Origin: Chloroflexota bacterium
Lineage (GTDB): Bacteria; Chloroflexota; Anaerolineae; JAADDB01
Direction of reading: 5' to 3'
DNA length: 10,784 nucleotides
Assembly: GCA_013154135.1 (NCBI GenBank)
Contig: JAADDB010000194.1
Coordinates: 1 to 10,784, forward strand
In this document: positions 5,109 through 10,779 of the stretch, piece by piece
How positions within the stretch are numbered: the stretch's first letter is position 1
Layout: each line of letters starts with the position of its first letter
Notes under the pieces: model-generated
Database searches by the model: none
Told to the model about the DNA's origin: nothing
Seen by the model: the letters and a program-made list of their open reading frames with translations, nothing else
Position numbers and translations under genes: made by a program

Positions 5109-7610
5109 TTACCGCACCTTCACCGTGGTGTACACGGCCTGGCGGTTGCCGTCCAGGTCCTCCACGATGAAGCCCACCACGTAGGTGCCGGACGGCGGGT
5201 CCATCTCCCGCCAGGTGAAGGGCGCATTGCCGAAGACCAGGGTGTCCCCCGGTTCCATCGAGAGGGAGGTCATGCGACCTTCCTCGTCCAGGTCGAACCA
5301 CTTCTCCAGCACGGTGAAGCGATCCCCCTTCTCCGGGATGATCTCCCGAGCCGCGCCGGTGAAGTCCTTGCCGGTGTAGCCGAAGACCTGCACCAGTTCG
5401 CCGGTGTCATTGCTGAAGAGGAGCCGCGCGTAGCGCTGTTCGCCATCCGCGTAGGTGTAGATGCCGTCCACCGCGTAGAGCGCGTCCTCCGGGCGCACGC
5501 CGAACCGCTCGGGCTGGAAGAGGGCCAGAGCCGTACGGCGCCCATCGTCAATGCCGTAGAGCACCGGGTCCCACTCGAATTCCAGCGTGAACGCGCCCTC
5601 ACCCCAATCCGGGTAGGTGACCCCGTCCAGGGTGCGGGTGCGGTCCGTCTCCAGGTAATCCATGTCCGCGACGAAGAGAGACCGGGCCTCTCGGTCCAGG
5701 TACCCCACGAAGATGTAGATGTACCCGATGTTCTCCCCTTCGATGTCCGCGGAGAGGAGGACCGGAGAGCCGGGTGACGCGGTCTTCCGGGACGCGCGCA
5801 TGTGGGTTACCCGGATCTGGCCCAGGCCCGGCGCCCGCGTGTGGGTGAGATCCGGGACCACCGCCGCGCGCTCGGGTTGGGCCGGGAATTTCCGCCCGGT
5901 GTAGTGGAACGCGAGGAATTCATCCCACGAGGACTGGTCCGCGAAGCGGGGCGCGGTGACCGCGTAGGACGCGGCGCCGGCCATCGGGTTGCGGTAGAGG
6001 TCGGAATCGGGGAAGAAGATGGAGATGCCGTGGGATCCCTCCTTGCCCCGTCCGTGCCGCTCCGCGATGACGGCCCGCTGGATGGCCTGGACCAACTCCT
6101 CGGCCGCGTCGCGCACGTTCGCGTGCCGCGTGTTCTGCCCGATGAGCAGCGCGAAGTTGGCCAGGTCGATGTACGCGGGCGGCGCGTTGCGCCCGAAGAT
6201 GCTGGTGTACCCGGTCGCGTAGGCCCGCGCCTTGGCCACCAGGCGCTGGTTCTCGCTCTCCAGCGCGTAGGCGAAGGAGTTCAGCGCGTCGAGGACGTCC
6301 CCAAAGGCCTGGAGGTCCACCGCGGCCAGGGTCGCGTTCTTGAACAACTGACCGGCCACCATCTCGGCCGGCGGAACGCCGAAGAGCCCTCGTTGGCCCA
6401 GCATATCGGCCCGGGCCTTGGGGTCCAGCACGCGCTGGTCCTGGTCGATGTACGTGTCCACAATGGCCGTGGCCAGGTCCCTCGCGGAGATGTCCGGGTT
6501 TTCCACCAGGGTCTTGAGGAACGCGGCGTAGGCCCAGCCCACCGCGGGCTCGGTCTCCTCGGACGCGACCGCGTAGCGCGCGTAGGGCTGGAGGGTGGTG
6601 AACACCTCGGCCATGCCCATGAGACAGGCGTCCAGGCCGATGATGTCGAAGGTTTCGATGCCCGTCTCCTCCTGAATGCGGGCCAGGGACCGGTCCAGTT
6701 CCCGCAGGTAGAGGATGTCCCCCATGGCCCGCGCGAGGGGCACATTGTCCGGGCCTCGCCCTCGAGCCGTGGGATCGCTCCATCCCCCGGGCCAGCCCAT
6801 GCCGTGGTCGGAGAGGATGAGGACGTAGTGGTCCGCGGGGTAGTTCTCCACGGCCCAGCGGACGAAGTCCACCAGGGTGTTGCCATCGGCCATGTTGACT
6901 TCGCCCAGGTCCATGATCTCCTGGGACGCGAGGCGATCCAGTTCCGGGTCGTACCGGACGTAGAAGCGCTTGGCCGTGGTCCAGTTCCCATCTCCCCGGA
7001 AGCCGCCCCGATAGCGGTCCACCTGCGCGACGATGTGCACCCGCCCCTGGGATCCGACTTCTTCGGCTTCGTTGAGGTCGATGTAGATGTCCTTTTCCAG
7101 CACCCGGTCGTCCGCGTCCTGGTAGAGCATGACGAGCCAGGTGTCCTTCCCCTGTTGCCCGGTTCCGCCCGCGGTCACCGGGGTGGCCGTGGGCCGACGT
7201 TTGGTGGCCCGGGGTTTAGGGGTCGGTGTGGGCTGAGGCCGGGCCGTGGCCCTGGGTCGCGAGGTGGGTGTGGCCACGATTAGTGGGGCTTCGGTCGCGG
7301 CCGGTGGCATGAAGCCCTCGTTCTGGGTGGGCGCGGGGGCGCCTCCCATCAGTTTGGGCAGGATGAAGATGATGAACAGGAACAGGAGCAGCAGGAGCAG
7401 GATGGTGCCGCACCCTAGTTTGGGCATGGCCCGCTTCCCGGATCCGCCGGTGGCACCCGCGGTCGGTGGGGGGCCACTGTCGTGGAAGGATGGGGCCGGC
7501 CGCGGCCGTTCGCGCTCCCGCCGCGGGGCTTCGGCTTGAGGGCGATCGTGGGAGGGCTTGACGCGACGGCGTCGTCGAGCCCGAACGGTGCGCTTTTCCT
7601 CTTCACTCAT
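5109..7610 (-). CDS. Membrane-anchored C11 (clostripain-family) cysteine peptidase
   Basis: An 833-aa predicted bitopic membrane peptidase. Residues 1-66 are basic and disordered (ARRRRRVKP), 67-87 form one transmembrane helix, and 91-150 are a Pro/Thr-rich stalk; an N-in orientation would place the catalytic part outside the membrane. The C11 domain spans about 155-570, with the catalytic His269 in LSDHGMGW and Cys329 in DACLMGMAE, the caspase-like clan CD dyad. HGISIFFP (527-534) is another C11-type stretch. A roughly 240-residue C-terminal region rich in predicted beta-strands follows and was not recognised. C11 enzymes such as clostripain cleave after Arg or Lys and often self-process. 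The start is set by AAGGAGGT (7619-7626 on the complement), eight bases upstream. The gene overlaps the previous one by ATGA. Substrate and role are unknown. Confidence 0.9.
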   Translation of the reverse strand: MSEEEKRTVRARRRRRVKPSHDRPQAEAPRRERERPRPAPSFHDSGPPPTAGATGGSGKRAMPKLGCGTILLLLLLFLFIIFILPKLMGGAPAPTQNEGFMPPAATEAPLIVATPTSRPRATARPQPTPTPKPRATKRRPTATPVTAGGTGQQGKDTWLVMLYQDADDRVLEKDIYIDLNEAEEVGSQGRVHIVAQVDRYRGGFRGDGNWTTAKRFYVRYDPELDRLASQEIMDLGEVNMADGNTLVDFVRWAVENYPADHYVLILSDHGMGWPGGWSDPTARGRGPDNVPLARAMGDILYLRELDRSLARIQEETGIETFDIIGLDACLMGMAEVFTTLQPYARYAVASEETEPAVGWAYAAFLKTLVENPDISARDLATAIVDTYIDQDQRVLDPKARADMLGQRGLFGVPPAEMVAGQLFKNATLAAVDLQAFGDVLDALNSFAYALESENQRLVAKARAYATGYTSIFGRNAPPAYIDLANFALLIGQNTRHANVRDAAEELVQAIQRAVIAERHGRGKEGSHGISIFFPDSDLYRNPMAGAASYAVTAPRFADQSSWDEFLAFHYTGRKFPAQPERAAVVPDLTHTRAPGLGQIRVTHMRASRKTASPGSPVLLSADIEGENIGYIYIFVGYLDREARSLFVADMDYLETDRTRTLDGVTYPDWGEGAFTLEFEWDPVLYGIDDGRRTALALFQPERFGVRPEDALYAVDGIYTYADGEQRYARLLFSNDTGELVQVFGYTGKDFTGAAREIIPEKGDRFTVLEKWFDLDEEGRMTSLSMEPGDTLVFGNAPFTWREMDPPSGTYVVGFIVEDLDGNRQAVYTTVKVR

Positions 7611-8296
7611 TCCCCTATACCTCCTTCAGAGAGCATGCGCATGACGTCTTGCAGGGCTTTGGACGCGGTTTCCTCGTCCACGTCCGGGTGTTGCAGGACT
7701 TCCTGGAAGGGTCCGATTTCCTGGGCCAGTTGGTTGATGTCCAGGCTCTCCGCGCGGGTGCTGCCCTTCTTGCCCATGAGTTGCAGCGCGCCCGCGACCA
7801 GCGCGACGGCCACGGAGGGCGGGATGCCGAAGCGCTTGGCCAGGCTTTCGACGATGGGCCCCACCAGGGGGATCTGGCTCAGGGAGTCGGATTGGCCGCC
7901 CCCACCGCCCAGGAGCGCGCCCAGAAGTCCGCCCGCGCCGCCACCGCCGCCGCCCATGAGACCACCGAGCAGGCTGCCCAGTCCGCCTCCGGCCGGGGCT
8001 TCGGGTTCCTCCCCTGCGCCCATGAGGCCGCCCAGGAGGTCTCCCAGGTCCCCTTCGCCGGTGTCGTGGGCCTCAGGTGCGCCCCCACCGCCCAGGAGGC
8101 TCCCCAAGAGGTTGCCCATCGCGTCGCCTTCGTCCGCGTCGCTTTCGGAAGCGCCCGCGCCGGCCAGGCCGCCCAGCAGGCTGCCCAGCAGGTCCGCGGA
8201 AGCGTCCTGGGAGGGGCGTTTGCGCTGTTCTTCTTCTCCGCCTTCGTCATCGTCGAGCATGCCACCCAACAGGGAGTTCAACAGGTCATCGTTCAT
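7607..8296 (-). CDS. Gly/Leu-repeat protein with possible DUF937/YidB-like C-terminus
   Basis: A 229-aa protein with no signal peptide. Residues 1-135 carry six copies of a hydrophobic LLGxLLGG(L/M) motif (near 4-14, 35-44, 62-70, 86-93, 106-116 and 124-132). They are separated by acidic Asp/Glu-rich or poly-Gly spacers. The C-terminal part (140-225) is probably helical: LVGPIVESLAKRFGIPPSVAVALVAGALQLM resembles the helical core of DUF937/YidB proteins, but the match is judged by eye and weak. The start is supported by AAGGAGGA just upstream, inside the last codons of the preceding gene, and both ends overlap neighbours by ATGA. The repeats could drive self-assembly or membrane association; the function is not known. 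Confidence 0.85.
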   Translation of the reverse strand: MNDDLLNSLLGGMLDDDEGGEEEQRKRPSQDASADLLGSLLGGLAGAGASESDADEGDAMGNLLGSLLGGGGAPEAHDTGEGDLGDLLGGLMGAGEEPEAPAGGGLGSLLGGLMGGGGGGAGGLLGALLGGGGGQSDSLSQIPLVGPIVESLAKRFGIPPSVAVALVAGALQLMGKKGSTRAESLDINQLAQEIGPFQEVLQHPDVDEETASKALQDVMRMLSEGGIGE

Positions 8297-9315
8297 GATT
8301 TCCTCCTTTTGGTTGTGCGAGTTTTGGTGGTTTTGGTCTTGGTCGTCCGAGTCCGGGTTGTGCGCTTGCGCGTGGTGCCCTTTTTCGCGTGTTTTTTCGC
8401 GCTCTTTTGGCGTTCTTTGCGGATGCGCTCGATCTCCTTGGCCAGGGCTTTGCGCTCCTTTTCCACTTCCTTTTCCAGTTTGCGGATGGCCTTGAGGTCG
8501 GGCTCGGACGGGATGTCGATGCGCATGGCCCGGGTGAGGGCTGCGTCATCTTCCTCCCAGGCTTGCAGGACGCTGCCACCCCGCTGGAGTTGGGCGCCCA
8601 GGACGTGCATTTTGGCACCGGTGTTGACGAGGGATTGTCCCAGGTCCCGCAGGCGCACGGCCGTGTCCTCGAACCGGTCGCTGATGGTGGAGAGGCGATC
8701 CGCGGCCTGGGCAAAGTGTTCGGCCACGTCGTCGGCCAGGGAGGATTCGTGGATGTCCAGGCCTGCGACGACTTTCATGCCCAGGACTTCGATGTACTTG
8801 GGTTCGACGCTGGGGATGTAGATGTTTTCGATCTGGTGGCCCAGGTTTTGGAGCATGTGGGCCACGTGTTCCAGTTCGACCCGGGTGTGTTCCAGCGCGA
8901 GCGCGGCTTTGGCGGTGAGTTCGAAGACGTTGAGGCTGGACGCGTCTTCGCCGGTGAGGAGTCGTCCCGCGTACATCGCGCCTTCTCCCGCGGCGTGGAT
9001 GCCTTCGCCCGCGCCGGCCAGGATCTCGGGCAATCGCTGGATGAGTCGGGTCAGGTCATCCTTGTGTTCCTGGAGGAAGTGGATGACCCCATCCAGGTAA
9101 TCCCGGTTTTCGGAGATGTAGTGGACGACGCTCTCCAGGCGATCCTGGTTCTCGGACACGTAATCGATAACGCTTTCCAAGCGTTCCCGGTTTTCCCAGA
9201 TCATGTTGGCCGTCTTGACGATTTTTTCCCGGTCATCCCAGAGATCATCCACCAGTTGAATGATCCGCTGGATGTCGATGTCGTCGCCGAGAGCACCCAA
9301 CAGTTGTTCGAGCAT
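8293..9315 (-). CDS. Helical-repeat protein with Lys/Arg/Thr-rich tail, function unknown
   Basis: A 340-aa, probably cytoplasmic protein and first gene of the minus-strand operon. Residues 13-96 consist of six 14-residue helical repeats, most regular at 41-54, 55-68 and 69-82 (ENRERLESVIDYVS, ENQDRLESVVHYIS, ENRDYLDGVIHFLQ). A Gly/Ala-rich break (99-118) is followed by further amphipathic helices to about 260, and then a highly charged helix (272-306). Residues 314-338 are five TT[KR]x[KR] repeats. Such a tail could bind nucleic acid, polyphosphate or acidic membrane lipids. I do not recognise a family. AAAGGGGA (9322-9329, complement) is a moderate ribosome binding site. The stop overlaps the next gene by ATGA, so the product probably acts with the Gly/Leu protein and the peptidase. 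Confidence 0.85.
   Translation of the reverse strand: MLEQLLGALGDDIDIQRIIQLVDDLWDDREKIVKTANMIWENRERLESVIDYVSENQDRLESVVHYISENRDYLDGVIHFLQEHKDDLTRLIQRLPEILAGAGEGIHAAGEGAMYAGRLLTGEDASSLNVFELTAKAALALEHTRVELEHVAHMLQNLGHQIENIYIPSVEPKYIEVLGMKVVAGLDIHESSLADDVAEHFAQAADRLSTISDRFEDTAVRLRDLGQSLVNTGAKMHVLGAQLQRGGSVLQAWEEDDAALTRAMRIDIPSEPDLKAIRKLEKEVEKERKALAKEIERIRKERQKSAKKHAKKGTTRKRTTRTRTTKTKTTKTRTTKRRKS
8302..8376 (-). repeat. In-gene 15-bp repeats coding for a (TT[KR]x[KR])5 basic tail
   Basis: Five consecutive units code for TTRKR, TTRTR, TTKTK, TTKTR and TTKRR. The last codons (AGG AGG AAA) also provide the Shine-Dalgarno sequence of the next gene, so the tail and the downstream start are linked in sequence. 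Confidence 0.8.
9028..9279 (-). repeat. In-gene 42-bp repeats coding for six 14-residue helical units
   Basis: Residues 13-96 divide without gaps into six 14-residue units, with hydrophobic residues recurring near unit positions 6, 9-10 and 13 and a polar E-N/D-x-D/E start. The DNA copies have diverged much more than the peptide pattern, so this is an old duplication retained by selection. Confidence 0.75.
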
Positions 9316-9883
9316 GGCATGTCCCCTTTCTTTCTAAGCTGATGGGCAGAGGGGAGAGCTGCACTCAACTCCCGGCCTCCCCCTTCATCGTTATTCGTTA
9401 CTCTTACTTCCTCGCCCCTGCCGGGAAAGGGGTTTGGGTAGGTGGCGGGCCCATTCCGGCCTGCCCGCTCATCAGCTCTCTAAGTGTAGACGTAGCGGTG
9501 ACCAATAGGATATGTGAACGAGGGGTCTGGGAGGCCATTTGGCACCCGGGGAAGGGATCCCCTTGTCGGGTGTTCCCGTGGGCGGGAATCCGCCCCCATC
9601 GGGTGGTGCTTGGCCGAGCGCTCGTCCACAGGTCACATGGTCGTGTTGTCCTCCCCTTCCGGTTGTGCCTGTTCTCCGGCGCGGCGCGCGACCGGAGACG
9701 GTAACGGGGGGCGAGGCATACCTTCCGACATCTGCTTCAGGCATTGGACTTCGGAGCAACGGCCGCCCGGGTGGGCGCGCACCCGGGTCGCGATGTCGCC
9801 CTTTTTCTCGGGTCGTCATCTGTCGTCCGAAGTCCGGTCAGGAAGCCCTGCGGAGGATGAATGCTCCACTGTGAATTGAGTGC
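9316..9883 (-). other. Structured non-coding leader or candidate ncRNA region
   Basis: This 568-bp stretch has no convincing gene on either strand. It contains many inverted repeats: AGCTGATG (9337-9344) with CATCAGCT (9470-9477); CACCCG (9543-9548) with CGGGTG (9567-9572); TTCCCG (9573-9578) with CGGGAA (9583-9588); TCTCCGG (9673-9679) with CCGGAGA (9692-9698); GGACTTCGGA (9746-9755) with TCCGAAGTCC (9826-9835). An extended -10 promoter lies just beyond 9883 on the minus strand. It may be a long 5' leader of the peptidase operon or an independent RNA. It was compared by memory with RNase P, tmRNA, SRP and 6S RNA without a match. Confidence 0.45.
9384..9404. repeat. Degenerate 7-bp tandem repeat array (3 units)
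   Basis: Units in register are TTCATCG, TTATTCG and TTACTCT, in the same orientation as the arrays left of the repressor. The array lies in the leader of the minus-strand operon, 69 bp upstream of its first start codon, inside the AGCTGATG/CATCAGCT inverted repeat. Confidence 0.55.
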
Positions 9884-9892
9884 ATTATAGCA
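9884..9892 (-). promoter_or_regulatory. Extended -10 promoter reading toward the peptidase operon
   Basis: On the complement this reads TGCTATAAT, a consensus -10 hexamer with the extended TGn motif. There is no good -35 box at 17-18 bp upstream (TACCCC or TTACCC), which an extended -10 can tolerate. Predicted start is near 9877. It is the best minus-strand promoter upstream of 9315, although it lies about 560 bp from the first start codon. Confidence 0.5.
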
Positions 9893-9921
9893 CAATCTGG
9901 GCGTAGGGGGTAAATGGGGGC

Positions 9922-9960
9922 TAACGAGTAACGAGTAATGAGTAACGATTGACGATTAAT
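9922..9960. repeat. 7-bp tandem repeat array (5 units plus partial)
   Basis: Units are TAACGAG, TAACGAG, TAATGAG, TAACGAT, TGACGAT and a partial TAAT. This is the cleanest copy of the family. The segment TAATGAGTAACGATTGACGA recurs in the array at 10198. Confidence 0.85.
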
Positions 9961-10002
9961 TGGTGGGAGGCCGGCGGGCTTCGCCCGGCCGGCGCCCACC
10001 AA
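9960..10002. repeat. Long GC-rich hairpin abutting the 7-bp array
   Basis: TTGGTGGG (9960-9967) pairs with CCCACCAA (9995-10002). Inside, GCCGGCGGGC pairs across a TTC loop with GCCCG and CCGGC, leaving a one-base bulge. The hairpin is followed by AAAAA on the plus strand and is not a standard terminator in either direction. It is probably a REP-like element. Confidence 0.7.
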
Positions 10003-10018
10003 AAACTGTTCGCCAGTC

Positions 10019-10041
10019 TCGCCCGGGGCTGAACCCTGGGC
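10019..10041. repeat. Hairpin repeat with GCCCGGGG/CCCTGGGC arms
   Basis: GCCCGGGG (10021-10028) pairs with CCCTGGGC (10034-10041) with one G-T pair. The first 17 bases (TCGCCCGGGGCTGAACC, 10019-10035) recur exactly at 10763-10779, marking it as a dispersed element. Confidence 0.7.
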
Positions 10042-10134
10042 TCAGTTGCGGGGTCCGTTGAACAGGAAGTGCGCCTGCGGGGCGCGGGGTAGCCCCCGGC
10101 CCCTTGAGCGCGGACGGCCCTGTGCCTGGCCTCT

Positions 10135-10163
10135 GTAGGGGCGGGTCTCAGACCCGTCCCTAC
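10135..10163. repeat. Near-perfect palindrome, 14-bp arms
   Basis: GTAGGGGCGGGTCT (10135-10148) and AGACCCGTCCCTAC (10150-10163) are complementary except for one G-T pair, around a single central base. It shares the TAGGGGCG outer arm with the palindrome at 10511, so the two are probably related elements. Confidence 0.75.
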
Positions 10164-10168
10164 CTCTC

Positions 10169-10184
10169 GGCGGCGGACGGGTCC
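10169..10184. repeat. GGCGGCGGACGGG motif, copy 1 of 3
   Basis: GGCGGCGGACGGGTCC occurs here and at 10279-10294, with GGCGGCGGACGGGGCC at 10470-10485. This copy stands 6 bp before a 7-bp repeat array. Confidence 0.6.
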
Positions 10185-10190
10185 AGGGTC

Positions 10191-10222
10191 TAAGGAGTAA
10201 TGAGTAACGATTGACGATTAAA
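10191..10222. repeat. 7-bp tandem repeat array (4 units plus partial)
   Basis: Units are TAAGGAG, TAATGAG, TAACGAT, TGACGAT and a partial TAAA, in the same orientation and unit order as the 9922 array. Confidence 0.8.
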
Positions 10223-10257
10223 GGGCTGAATGCCGGGTTGGCCCTTCGATGCCCGGC
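10221..10257. repeat. Interleaved inverted repeats (pseudoknot-capable)
   Basis: AAGGGC (10221-10226) pairs with GCCCTT (10241-10246), and GCCGGG (10232-10237) pairs with CCCGGC (10252-10257). The order A-B-A'-B' is that of an H-type pseudoknot if transcribed. In GC-rich DNA this can arise by chance. Confidence 0.35.
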
Positions 10258-10278
10258 TGGCGAGAAAAAGTCCCCATT

Positions 10279-10294
10279 GGCGGCGGACGGGTCC
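10279..10294. repeat. GGCGGCGGACGGG motif, copy 2 of 3
   Basis: Exact 16-base repeat of 10169-10184 (GGCGGCGGACGGGTCC). This copy lies 56 bp after a 7-bp array instead of before one. Confidence 0.6.
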
Positions 10295-10389
10295 GCACCT
10301 CGGCGGAATGCCGACGTTCTCGCCCCACGCACACAAAACAGTTCTCTCCGGGAAGGAAATTCACCCACCCCTAGGCTGAACCAGCTTGT

Positions 10390-10425
10390 CTCCACCGAAT
10401 ATCGCTTATGATGATGTCGGTGGAG
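10390..10425. repeat. Stem-loop with CTCCACCGA/TCGGTGGAG arms
   Basis: CTCCACCGA (10390-10398) and TCGGTGGAG (10417-10425) form a perfect 9-bp stem around an AT-rich 18-nt loop. A smaller GTTGAT/ATCAAC stem follows at 10428-10445. The local base composition is lower in G+C than the surroundings. Confidence 0.5.
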
Positions 10426-10469
10426 GTGTTGATGTTTGGATCAACGGTCTTGATTGGCGAACAAGTGTT

Positions 10470-10485
10470 GGCGGCGGACGGGGCC
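10470..10485. repeat. GGCGGCGGACGGG motif, copy 3 of 3
   Basis: GGCGGCGGACGGGGCC differs from the other two copies by one base. As with copy 1, it is followed 6 bp later by a 7-bp array. Confidence 0.6.
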
Positions 10486-10491
10486 GTGGAG

Positions 10492-10510
10492 TAACGATTG
10501 ACGATTAAGG
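10492..10510. repeat. 7-bp tandem repeat array (2 units plus partial)
   Basis: TAACGAT, TGACGAT and a partial TAAGG repeat the end of the longer arrays at 9943 and 10205, suggesting that the arrays share a common right end. It abuts the perfect palindrome at 10511. Confidence 0.75.
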
Positions 10511-10536
10511 TAGGGGCGCACGGCCGTGCGCCCCTA
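10511..10536. repeat. Perfect 26-bp palindrome
   Basis: TAGGGGCGCACGG (10511-10523) is followed directly by its exact complement CCGTGCGCCCCTA (10524-10536). Such a hairpin- or cruciform-forming unit is typical of REP-like elements dispersed between genes. Confidence 0.85.
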
Positions 10537-10642
10537 TCGTTTGTGTACGGCGATGTTAAACCCCCGGGCTAAAGATGGGAAGCCCCCTGGGGCCCTCACT
10601 CCACCCCTTGTGGGTTGGCGGGGAAAGATCGCAGGCATTTCA

Positions 10643-10698
10643 CCCCTCCTCTCTCCCAATGCTGGGAGAGAGGAGGGGGCCAAGGGGGTTGTGTGGAC
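10643..10698. repeat. Dispersed hairpin repeat, complete copy
   Basis: CCCCTCCTCTCTCCCA (10643-10658) and TGGGAGAGAGGAGGGG (10663-10678) form a perfect 16-bp stem around the loop ATGC. From 10653 onward the sequence matches the start of the window, including the GGCCAAGG and GTTGTGTGG flank. The repeat unit therefore extends beyond the hairpin. Confidence 0.85.
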
Positions 10699-10715
10699 AC
10701 GGGGGGAGGATGGGA

Positions 10716-10732
10716 CACGGATGCACACGGAT
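10716..10732. repeat. Short direct repeat CACGGAT-GCA-CACGGAT
   Basis: Two CACGGAT units are separated by GCA. It adds to the repeat cluster at the window end; no function is apparent. Confidence 0.4.
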
Positions 10733-10762
10733 AGGTGGACGGCGATATGTGGTCATGTTCAA

Positions 10763-10779
10763 TCGCCCGGGGCTGAACC
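10763..10779. repeat. Second copy of the 17-bp TCGCCCGGGGCTGAACC repeat
   Basis: Exact match to 10019-10035. Here the pairing arm is replaced by TCCGG and the window ends, so it cannot be seen whether a hairpin completes. Confidence 0.6.

Noticed and set aside
5802..7283. 493-aa open frame on the plus strand opposite the peptidase gene
   Set aside because: It overlaps the catalytic part of the C11 peptidase and has shadow-frame composition. The minus strand carries intact catalytic motifs and operon overlaps.
7649..8821. 390-aa plus-strand open frame across the two small minus-strand genes
   Set aside because: It spans two genes that have good ribosome binding sites and coupled starts on the other strand. 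Its own product looks like a translated complement of Gly/Leu repeats.
9472..9819. 115-aa minus-strand open frame and overlapping plus-strand frames in the leader region
   Set aside because: No ribosome binding site, no recognisable protein and Pro/Arg/Gly-rich composition. The stretch is better explained as structured non-coding DNA.
9474..9883. RNase P RNA, tmRNA, SRP RNA or 6S RNA
   Set aside because: The conserved core strings I know for these RNAs are absent on both strands, and the stems do not form a single 6S-like long hairpin. A covariance-model search would settle it.
9922..10510. CRISPR array
   Set aside because: Repeats are only 7 bp and contiguous, without unique spacers of 30 bp or so, and there are no cas genes.
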